This document shows, piece by piece, positions 37,257 through 48,500 of a stretch of DNA of 64,000 nt. The notes beneath the pieces were generated by a model. That model was not told the origin of the DNA, searched no databases, and saw nothing but the letters and a program-made list of their open reading frames with translations. The DNA lies in NCBI RefSeq assembly GCF_016801865.2, contig NC_068939.1:69467072-69531071 (forward strand), given 5' to 3'. The stretch comes from Culex pipiens pallens. Lineage: Eukaryota; Arthropoda; Insecta; Diptera; Culicidae. The first letter of the stretch is position 1, and every line of letters starts with the position of its first letter. The translations under genes were made by a program, and so were the position numbers.

Positions 37257-38940
37257 GGTTGATGAACTGTTTTGAAAATGAACCCATGAGAATAACGCTC
37301 TCGCCAATCTCGGGATTTATCCTCTGTGTCCGTTCACAGTACCTTTATACTACCAGATCGTGTTCTTTATTCTCTCGAACAGCGCTGTCCAATTGTGGGT
37401 GGGGCAAAGATATTTTACAACTACAAAAAGTTCATTACAGATTAATTTTTCTGTTTCGAATTTGTGCTCAAAGAGATTATCATCACCATTGAATTAATGT
37501 TAAGATTAATATACTTTTTTTCAATAGATATTTAGTTTGGAAAGAAAACCGTTAAACCAAAATGAATGTTGAAAAGATAAATTACTGTAAAATGTTAAGA
37601 ATTTTGGGAAAAACACACATAATTGTATGACTTTTGCTGGAAAAAATATCAGTAAAACAGTGTTGATGAAAAGTATTACTTTTCGACACAAACGCTGAAA
37701 TATTAAACTTTTCAGCCGCAAATCAGCACTTTTATTTTGACGTAGGACTACGTCTTACTAGAAGATACTGTTTGGTGATGATTAAAAGGGCAATTTGTCA
37801 TTATCAAATGAAACAAATCCGTTCAATAGTTTTTGAGATATCTTCGAAAAAGTGAGCGCAGGTCGAAATCTCTTTTTTAATGAAAATGAAAAAAAACAGC
37901 GAAATGGTAGCTTTCAATTATTTTTTTTCGAAAACCCTTCAAAGGTTATGCTGTTATGCTGAAAATTTCATAAGATTGCAATTTAAGAGTTTAAAAAATC
38001 TAAAACATCGTTGTGTGATTCAAACATCAATGAGATGATTTCTAATTCGTAATAAAAACATTTTGTTAAGGATTATTCTATTATGTTTTCTATGAAATGT
38101 AAAAAAATCAAAAAGAAAATTGCATGCATCTACAAAAAATCAAAACCAAAAAAAAAACTTACTTAGTTAATATTTTCTACGCACTACTAAATCGTCTACA
38201 TTACTATCAATCAAAAACCACCTTCACTCTCCAATTTCAAATTAAACTGCACAAATTTACCACTCCAAGGAATGTGTTACTGCGATTAAACGTAGTCATT
38301 ACCAACTAATCTATTCACTACTAAATCGCGCGTATTCTCGTGTATACGTACTATTTTGAATCGAGGGAATACCAAATACACTTCGAGTAACATAAACTGT
38401 GACACTACAAACTATATCTGCTTGTCGCTAATCGAGTAGAATATGTTTGCAATTTGAGTTGAGAACTTTATACTTTATGGTTACGTGTTTGTTTTGGTTG
38501 GAAGAAGAGACATTTCTTTTTTTTTTAGGTTGATTTCACTACAGTCTAATGGATGGATGGACAACACTACATAAACTTAGTTTTCTTTTTTGGGTTTTCT
38601 ACAATTTTGAATTGAAAACGCTCCAATTCACAAAACTAGTTCTTGTTCACATTTTCTACGAGTTGACTTTTGTTTTCTCACTAAAATAAGGTACGATCTA
38701 ATACTTTTGTTACTACGTATGCTAGGAGTTTACGGGGTTTGACTAGTTGAAGGAAAGAGATTCGGTATCAAAAGTAAGGTCGAAGTCGCTTCCAATTTTA
38801 CAGATTGATGATGACGGAGGGAACAATGTTTTACTTAACCAGTTAAGGTGCGTATGTTTTGTGAGTGTATATTTTAAGTTTAATGAGAGACCTTGGAGAG
38901 TTTGTCGCACTCTCTGCTTTGTTTGTTAAGTAAGTTTTGA
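37257..38940. other. Intergenic stretch downstream of the minus-strand gene
   Basis: AT-rich, no TIRs or supported frames. 38,120-38,700 has few repeated words and could be distal 3' UTR of the gene whose stop lies at 39,191, but nothing in the sequence decides this. Confidence 0.45.
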
Positions 38941-38946
38941 ATAAAT

Positions 38947-39190
38947 TTTATTCTCGTTTGCTTTCGCGACAGTAAATTCATTGTATTTTTTGCTAGAAAA
39001 AGTTTAAATAATTGTTCTACAATTGTTCGTGCGTTCGATTTGATCAAACACCGCAAAAAATGAAACAAAAGAAAAAGATTTTAAAAATAGTTAAAGAGCT
39101 ATTCGAAAACACAAAAAAACAATCCAACTTAACGATCACATTTCGGTTAATTACCACCCTCCCTTTGTCCGCGCAATCGGGATCACTTCC
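38947..39190 (-). other. Probable proximal 3' UTR with AATAAA signal
   Basis: Downstream of the TGA at 39,191-39,193 on the minus strand. The first canonical AATAAA is at 38,952-38,947, about 240 nt beyond the stop, within GAGAATAAAATTTA. Longer 3' UTR forms are possible. Confidence 0.5.
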
Positions 39191-39501
39191 TCAATTATCG
39201 GAATCGTTGAGCTCGTTCAGCTCGACGCTCTGATCCTCGAGACTTCGCTTGATGTCTGCGAGCGTGCTCATGATCAGCTGCTGCTTAAAGTCCGACTCGC
39301 CTACTCCGTTGAGCAGCGAAAGCTCGCCGTTTTTGGCTCCGTTACGTTCCGCGTCGCCGTTAGACGGAGTTACGCTTTGCGCTGATGAAGCTGACGATGG
39401 TTCGAGTCCCGGGTGGTGGCACGCGTTTTCAGCTTTGGATTTTGCCAGGCGCTCGCGGCGCAGAAGCGTTATCTTGTGTAGCAGAGCTTTCTTGGAGAGT
39501 T
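39191..39501 (-). CDS. Exon F (last coding exon)
   Basis: Acceptor CCTCCCAACAG before 39,501. Completes a GAA codon with the last base of exon E and reads LSKKALLHKITLLRRERLAK, then a Ser/Asn-rich linker and a predicted helical end QQLIMSTLADIKRSLEDQSV, finishing ELNELNDSDN-stop. Strong third-position G/C bias compared with the surrounding DNA supports coding. Confidence 0.85.
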
Positions 39502-42500
39502 CTGTTGGGAGGAAAAACGATAAGATTTGGAGAGAAGAGCAAGAGAGAGAGAGAGTTTTGATTAGAGAGTTCGGATAGAGTGACGATTGAATAAGACTGT
39601 TGAAACGTTGACATTATTACACTAATTAAAAATTAAAATTCTACTTCTGTAGTGAAGTGTTTCCTTTGTTTTGAAACCAAAACCAAAACCAAAACCAAAA
39701 CCAAAACCAAAACCAAAACCAAAACCAAAACCAAAACCAAAACCAAAACCAAAACCAAAACCAAAACCAAAACCAAAACCAAAACCAAAACCAAAACCAA
39801 AACCAAAACCAAAACCAAAACCAAAACCAAAACCAAAACCAAAACCAAAACCAAAACCAAAACCAAAACCAAAACCAAAACCAAAACCAAAACCAAAACC
39901 AAAACCAAAACCAAAACCAAAAACAAAACCAAAACCAAAACCAAAACCAAAACCAAAACCAAAACCAAAACCAAAACCAAAACCAAAACCAAAACCAAAA
40001 CCAAAACCAAAACCAAAACCAAAACCAAAACCAAAACCAAAACCAAAACCAAAACCAAAACCAAAACCAAAACCAAAACCAAAACCAAAACCAAAACCAA
40101 AACCAAAACCAAAACCAAAACCAAAACCAAAACCAAAACCAAAACCAAAACCAAAACCAAAACCAAAACCAAAACCAAAACCAAAACCAAAACCAAAACC
40201 AAAACCAAAACCAAAACCAAAACCAAAACCAAAACCAAAACCAAAACCAAAACCAAAACCAAAACCAAAACCAAAACCAAAACCAAAACCAAAACCAAAA
40301 CCAAAACCAAAACCAAAACCAAAACCAAAACCAAAACCAAAACCAAAACCAAAACCAAAACCAAAACCAAAACCAAAACCAAAACCAAAACCAAAACCAA
40401 AACCAAAACCAAAACCAAAACCAAAACCAAAACCAAAACCAAAACCAAAACCAAAACCAAAACCAAAACCAAAACCAAAACCAAAACCAAAACCAAAACC
40501 AAAACCAAAACCAAAACCAAAACCAAAACCAAAACCAAAACCAAAACCAAAACCAAAACCAAAACCAAAACCAAAACCAAAACCAAAACCAAAACCAAAA
40601 CCAAAACCAAAACCAAAACCAAAACCAAAACCAAAACCAAAACCAAAACCAAAACCAAAACCAAAACCAAAACCAAAACCAAAACCAAAACCAAAACCAA
40701 AACCAAAACCAAAACCAAAACCAAAACCAAAACCAAAACCAAAACCAAAACCAAAACCAAAACCAAAACCAAAACCAAAACCACAACCAAAACCAAAACC
40801 AAAACCAAAACCAAAACCAAAACCAAAACCAAAACCAAAACCAAAACCAAAACCAAAACCAAAACCAAAACCAAAACCAAAACCAAAACCAAAACCAAAA
40901 CCAAAACCAAAACCAAAACCAAAACCAAAACCAAAACCAAAACCAAAACCAAAACCAAAACCAAAACCAAAACCAAAACCAAAACCAAAACCAAAACCAA
41001 AACCAAAACCAAAACCAAAACCAAAACCAAAACCAAAACCAAAACCAAAACCAAAACCAAAACCAAAACCAAAACCAAAACCAAAACCAAAACCAAAACC
41101 AAAACCAAAACCAAAACCAAAACCAAAACCAAAACCAAAACCAAAACCAAAACCAAAACCAAAACCAAAACCAAAACCAAAACCAAAACCAAAACCAAAA
41201 CCAAAACCAAAACCAAAACCAAAACCAAAACCAAAACCAAAACCAAAACCAAAACCAAAACCAAAACCAAAACCAAAACCAAAACCAAAACCAAAACCAA
41301 AACCAAAACCAAAACCAAAACCAAAACCAAAACCAAAACCAAAACCAAAACCAAAACCAAAACCAAAACCAAAACCAAAACCAAAACCAAAACCAAAACC
41401 AAAACCAAAACCAAAACCAAAACCAACACTTTTTCGATTTTTTTTTCGAAAATAGTCCAACTTTTTAAATTTGCAATATGATCGTTTTCGAGCCTCGATA
41501 ATTTTATCGTTAACAACCATGATGTTTATGAGCAGGATAAACTCTTTTTTTACGCTTCGGCACATACACAAAGACAAGATTGTTATGAAGTCGTCTTGGT
41601 TCTTCGACCTTTGATTTTAGGCAAATTTTGGGATAATTTTAAAAAGGCTAGAAATCTGGTAAATTTAGATCAGAAACTTTTAATTGGAGTTCAAATGTTG
41701 GTTAAGGAGGTAATTCATGGTCTTTCAAGGCTTATTCATAAGAAATTTGATCAATATGTGCATCAATCCGTGACTTTTCAGAGGCTTTTCTGAAGAACAA
41801 TCCTTTGAAATAAAAATAAATCATCAAAAAAAGCAGCAAAATGTCGAGAAATAGCGCTTTTTTTCATGGTGCCAAATATCAGACTTGCCGATTTTTTTTT
41901 ATATAAAGTTTGTTCTTAAAAAACACACCATGCTAGAACCAGATAGGAAAAACTAAACTTCAGTTCCAAACTCACCCGGATCCACGTCCAAGCTGCGCTG
42001 AATCTTCTCGAACGTCGCACTGCACGTGTAGATCTTCCGCTTCAGCGGCTCACTCTGCGGACAGTAGCTATCGTCCGTCAGCGTGTTGCCCATATCGACT
42101 GACCGGAACGACATCAGCGGAGACTTGTGCATCAACCGCTGCTGCTGCTTAATGTCTCCCTCGTTGAACGAGCTGGAGTAGACTACGGCGGGTGTTGACG
42201 GTTTGTCCTCAACGGGTGTGGAACTGCCGCCAACGTGGATCGTGTGCCGGAAGTTGTTGAGCGGTTTCCCTGTAATGCTTTTTCTCGAAGAAGTGGTCGA
42301 GGTTGAGAGGTTCTCCTTGTGGGATTTGTTCTTGGAGTGGGAGTTGCGGTCCAGGTTGCGACTGAGCTCGTCAGAGTCCGAGTCGGACTCGATGTTCAGC
42401 TTGGGGCTTTGGCTGCGGAACCGACGGCGGTTGAGGGTTGGGGATTTTGGTAGGGCGATGTTCCGCTCGTAGATCGGTTGGGGTTGGGGGGATAGCTTGG

Positions 42501-45500
42501 CACTTTTGAGGTCGTTTTCGGTGTTACGGTGGATTACTTCCGTGCAGTGGTTTTGGTTGATGAAGTTGGTTATGTGGGTCTTGCGCGGGATCATTCGGGT
42601 GTTCTTGGGGCTGTTTGGTGCGGATATTGAGGTTTCGTAGCGCAGAACTTCGAGCCTCTTGTTGATGATCACTCCTTCAACAGGGTTGAGTTCGCTTTCC
42701 GCACACTTCTGCGAGCAGGTTTTGGCCAGTTCTCGCTTAAGATCTGCCTCACAGTTGCGCAACATTTCAACCCGTTTGTTCGCCGGCGGGTTACAAATCC
42801 TCCTCGGACTGCAGATCGTCGTTGGTGGTTCCTTGATCTCCTTCAACTCTTTCATGCTATTGGTCTTCATCGAGAACAGAATCGATTCGGCCTCGTGGAT
42901 CAACTGCTTGTACTTGACGTCCGCCTCCAAATCAGCCTTCAACAGCGCCTTCTCACTCTCGGAAATGGCCAGGATCCTGCTATGAAGCGAGTGCACCTCG
43001 GTGAACGTCAACGAGTTGCACCGATTCGTCAACGGAGCATTCCTCTCCCGGCTCCGTTCCTCCGACTGGTTCCTTCGGTGTGACACCGGCGTTCCTCCCA
43101 AACTCCTACAACCTCGACCCCCTGCCAACCCTCCAGGACTTCCCGATTCTCCACCCTCCGCCAACTTCTTCCGCGTCCTGACGAGCTTTTTTCGCCGCTT
43201 GGAGCCACCACTTTCGCTGTTCCGTTTGCACCGCCCGGATCGATGCCTCGAAGAAGACCGGCGCTCCGGGAAGTTGTGGTACGAGCAGCTACCGGTATGC
43301 CTGTACGGCTCCTTGTCCGTCACCTCCACCACCGAACCGGTGTCGATAAAGTCCAGATCTAGCAGGTCATCGGTGTCGCACTCGTCCCCGGCGTCCTGAC
43401 CGGTGTCGATGTCCGACGGGCAGTCCGTCGGGTCGGAGTCGCTGCAGCTAAAAACCGAATATGAATTTTAAGAGACTCTGCCTCCAACAACCCAAAAAGA
43501 TTAATCCTCACCTCAAAATATCAGTCTCTTTCTCATAGTGGTAACTCTCGTCAAACTTGCCCATCATCTCGTTCAGCGTCGCGTCCTCGTCGCTGTCCAG
43601 CGGGTTCGAGCAGTACGTGGTGGCCTTGCTGTCCAGCCGGGAAATGTCCCCGCAGGCCTTCTTGACGCTCCGCGGCGTCAGCATCTTCTTGCTGATGACC
43701 TTCTCCGTCGAGGAGCTCGAATCCGAATCGGACAGGGCGTTCGCGGACCTGGAAATAGGGAATCGCTAGTAGTTTGAAAATTTCAAATCTTAACTATTAA
43801 GAATCCTACTTGGAGTCCTTCTTATTGTCATCGGTGCCGCTGCTGGATTTGATGCCGGAGGAGGTCGTCGAGCCGGAGTCCAGTTCCGTTTTCTTGATAT
43901 TCGTACCGGCCAGCGATCCGTCCAGCGTTGAAAGCCACGGGTTCGTTCGGATGCGACAGCGTTGGCGTGGGGAAGGGGCTAAAAACGGAAGAGTGAAAGT
44001 AGTTTCATGATACATTTTTTTTCTTTGGGTGTACCAAAAAGTAACATGTTTTTTTTTTGAAAATATCGTAAATCTGGACAAAAAAAACTTAAAATATATT
44101 CTTAAAGCAAAATCGAACACGGGTAATTCTCTACCAACTCACACGAAATCGGGAAAAGTTGCCCCGACCCCTCTTCGATTTGCGTGAAACTTTGTCCTAA
44201 GGGGTAACTTTTGTCCCTGATCACGAATCCGAGGTCCGTTTTTTGTTATCTCGTGACGGAGGGACGGTACGACCCCTTCCATTTTTGAACATGCGAAAAC
44301 AGAGGTGTTTTTCAATAATTTGCAGCCTGAAACGGTGATGAGATAGAAATTTGTTGTCAAAGGGACTTTTATGTAAAATTAGACGCCCGATTTGATGGCG
44401 TACTCAGAATTCCGAAAAAACGTATTTTTCATCGAAAAAAACACTTAAAAAGTTTTAAAAATTCCCCCATTTTCCGTTACTCAACTGTAAAAAATTTTGA
44501 AACATGTCATGTGTCTGTCGCGGGTGACCATGAACGACCATGATCGATGACGACCAACTTTTTCAAAACTTTTTTTCGTAAAATCGCGATAACTCGTGAT
44601 GTTTATAAGCAAACCCCTTATGTCTATATATCATTTTTTTTGTAATTGTCTGCTCTACAACTTTGTAGAACATTGATACACTCTAAAAAATAACCCTGCA
44701 AAGTTAGAAAAAACACGAAATTTTAAAATGAAAAATTTTGTTCTAAATGAAGAAATGACCCTTCTGGGTCAATGTAGATTCGAAAAGTACATTAAATTTC
44801 CCATAAAATGACATGTTTCAAAAATTTTTACAGTCGAGTAACGGAAAATGGGAGAATTATTAAAACTTTTTTAGTGTATTTTTCGATGAAAAATACGTTT
44901 TTTCGGAATTCTGAGTACGCCATCAAATCGGGCGTCTAATTTTACATAAAAGTCCCTTTGACACCAAATTTCTATCTCATCACCGTTTCAGGCTGCAAAT
45001 TATTGAAAAACACCTCTTTTTTCGCATGTTCAAAAATGGAAGGGGTCGTACCGCCCCTCCGTCACGAGATATCAAAAAACGGACCTCGGATTCGTGATCA
45101 GGGACAAAAGTTGCCCCTTAGGACAAAGTTTCACGCAAATCGAAGAGGGGTCGGGGCAACTGCTGTGTGAATTGGCGGAGAATTACCCACACGGAGAAAA
45201 AAGAGTTTCCAAAATCGTCTGTAACTTTTTAATGAATTTTCTGATCTATTTGATGTCTTCAGCAAAGTTGCAGATATTGTTGAGGACTATCCAGAAAAAA
45301 AGTAGGTACACGGAAAAAATGCTGAATTTTTAATTAACTTTTATTTCACATAAACTCAACTTCCCAAAATACTTATTTTTTTTATTCGAGATTTTTTCTA
45401 TGTTTTAGGGGACAAAAATCCGCAACTTTTGAGCTATAGAGAAGTGGTAAAAAAATCACCCGCCGAGTTATTTTTTTTTAAATAAAAGTAGTGATTTTTG

Positions 45501-48500
45501 GAAAAAAAAATAAATTTCAAACATAAAAAAATGATTGACCTTATTTTGCCTTCCTCACTGAGGTAAGGCTATAATCCTGCTCTAAAAATGAACTTTTTAT
45601 CAAAAGCTCGAAGACCCACATTCATATATACATATCGACTCAGAATCGAAAACTGAACAAATGTCTGTGTGTGTGTATGTGTGTGTGTGTGTGTGTGTAT
45701 GTGTGTGTGTGTGTGTGTATGTGTGTGTGTGTGTATGTATGTATGTGTTCAAAAATCTTGCCAAGTTTTCTCAGCACTGGCTGAACCGATTTTGATCGAA
45801 CCAGTTGCATTCGACTTGGTTTAGGGTCCCATACATCGCTATTGAATTGTTTGAAGTTTCGATAAGTAGTTCAAAAGTTATGTATAAAAATGTGTTTTCA
45901 CATATATCCGGATCTCAATCATATGCATGTAAACCAGGGGTGACCAAAGTATGGCCCGCGGGCCAAACGTGGCCCGCGAAGTGATTTTTCATGGCCCGCG
46001 GACCCATTTTGAGTGGTCATGTTAAATGGCCCTTTGACCATTTGTAAAGTGATTTTAAACTTTTTTAAATTGAAGGTTTATTTTGAATATGTTAATGCCA
46101 ATATTTTTTAATTTTCTCTTAATATAAAACTAATGATTTATCAATTTTTGATCCTAATTGAAATAATTTTACACTTTTCAATGTTAGTGAAACTATCTTA
46201 AAATTTTAATGAAGCAATTTTTGAAATGTCTATTAAACGTTAACATTTTTACTAAGGAAGATACTGTAATAAGGCCGTTGCAAATATTTATTGAAGTTTA
46301 TGTCCCTTGACTCTGACCAAAGTTGAGGGGTTTTGAGTTGATAAGACTTCTATTTCCATTAAAATTTTCCTGTTTTATGAAAAAAAATTGCCCCTGATTT
46401 GAAAAATATTTGCAACAACCTAATAGCAAAAATGTAAGTATTTCATATTAAAAAATCATGTTGAACCTTAAAAAAATTAAATAAAAATTACAACAAGATT
46501 TTCTGCTTATTTTTTTTTCGTCGAGCCTTACATTTTTTGAAAATTTTGATTTCAAATCAACTGTACGAGTGTATGAAACATATTTATTTTACTTTTTTTT
46601 GCCTCCCTTAGACCATGACCATATTCGAGGGACAAAAACTTTTAAAATATTTGTAGGGCTAGTGATTTTTCGCGATTTCACGGAAGCCGCGTAAAACTTG
46701 AAATTTGCCCTTGGCCGTGAAATGCGGTCAACATCGTGAAATGCCACGAAATTCGAAAAATCACTTGAAAAATTGTGTTTAATAGTTTGATTTTTGAATT
46801 GAAACAATCCACAAGTAGAGCATTTTGGAAGCAGTTGTTGAAATAAATTGAAAACCATGCAATCATGGTTGATTTAGTTCAAACAGTTTGAGCTATTTTA
46901 TTTTAAAAAAGTTAAACTTTGTAAAAAAAACGATGAATAAATTGCTTTGTATAATGTGAGTAAGAATTTGATTATTTTTTTTATGTTTTAGGTAGAAATT
47001 AAGGTTTTTATTCAATTTCAATTTATAATACATGTTGATAAAAATTTCAACTAGAGCTTTTGTACCAAGATTTTTGTAAAAGATATTTTAGTATTTTCAA
47101 AACTACAGGAACTATCGATATAATTTTTCATTCATCTCCTAATGTACTTTCTACAAAGCAATTTACAATGAAATTTCCCTATTTTTACAATCAGATTGTT
47201 GCCGGATTTGGTCCGTATGTTTATCATTTTTGGAATAAGATGACATTAACTTCCTTGGTTGTTTTATTTATTTTTTGTTTATTATCTATACCAAATGCTC
47301 CAAAAACTGTTATAAATGGAGTCTTGCTTAAACTTAATCGAAATAATGAGCTAATAATGGTTTTCGTTTAGAAAGACTTTAGGAAATTATTTTGATATTA
47401 AAATTTTAAAGTCTGTCAGATGTAAAACTGGACTACATTGAACTTACACAACAAATTTAAATTTTTGAGCCGTTAAAAATCACTAGCTCTAAATATTTGC
47501 ATCGACCTAATTCCTGGAAAATCATAACAACGATTTTTTTTAAAATAACAGAAATTAACTAAATAAACTTCAAGTGATAGATGTATTTTTAATTCTTTTA
47601 AATTAAAATGACGTTAATTCATTTTTTAAACTATCAATTTTATATATTTGGCCCGCAAGCTCATTTAAGCTTCAAATTTGGCCCGGCATCCAAAAACTTT
47701 GAGCACCCCTGATGTAAACGATGTCCGGATCCATCATCCAACCCATCGTTGGTTAGGTAATCAAAAGACCTTTCCAACAAGTCCACAACATCGAAGATAT
47801 GGTAACCCTGTCTCGAGTTATGACCACTTAAGTGATATTTATGTACTTTTTTGAAGCCGGATCTCACTTAAATGTATGTAAACGATATCCAGATCCATCA
47901 TCCGACCCATCGTTGGTTAGGTTATCAAGAGACCTTTCCGACGAGTCCACAACATCGAAGATCTGGCAACCCTGTCTCGAGTTATGACCACTTAAGTGAT
48001 ATTTATGTACTTTTTTGAAGCCGGATCTCACTTAAATGCATGTAAACGATGTCCGGTTCCATCATCCGACCCATCATTGGTTAGGTAATCAAAAGACCTT
48101 TCCAACGAGTCCATATAATTGAATATCTGGCAACCCTGTCTCGAGTTATGACCACTTAAGTGATATTTATGTACTTTTTTGAAGCCGGATCTCACTTAAA
48201 TGCATGTAAACGATGTCCGGTTCCATCATCCGACCCATCATTGGTTAGGTAATCAAAAGACCTTTCCAACGAGTCCATATAATTGAATATCTGGCAACCC
48301 TATCTCGAGTTATGACCACTTAAGTGATATTTATGTACTTTTTTGAAGCCGGATCTCACTTAAATGCATGTAAACGATGTCCGGTTCCATCATCCGACCC
48401 ATCATTGGTTAGGTAATCAAAAGACCTTTCCAACGAGTCCATATAATTGAATATCTGGCAACCCTGTCTCGAGTTATGACCACTTAAGTGATATTTATGT

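Larger units (their letters stand above)
45935..47711. mobile_element. hAT element with TIR CAGGGGTG and 8-bp TSD ATGTAAAC
   Basis: CAGGGGTGACCAAAGTATGG at 45,935 and AAACTTTGAGCACCCCTG ending at 47,711; ATGTAAAC duplicated at 45,927-45,934 and 47,712-47,719. Subterminal GTGGCCCGCG words repeat at the left and TTTGGCCCG words at the right, the usual organisation of hAT transposase-binding sites (Charlie-like termini). Non-autonomous, and it contains the two further insertions listed below. It interrupts the first unit of the 164-bp array. Confidence 0.93.

Noticed and set aside
39249..39578. 109-residue plus-strand frame over exon F
   Set aside because: Antisense shadow of the last coding exon.
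39622..41577. Very long open frames of Gly-Phe, Val-Leu, Phe-Trp, Lys-Thr and Lys-Pro repeats on both strands
   Set aside because: All are products of the (CCAAAA)n array, which has no stop in any of the six frames. They have no non-repeat protein content and sit in an intron.
41953..43332. A 459-residue stand-alone protein starting at 43,332
   Set aside because: There is no ATG at that point; the frame is open upstream to the AG acceptor at 43,448 and joins exon D in phase. The C-terminus past 41,976 is intronic read-through.
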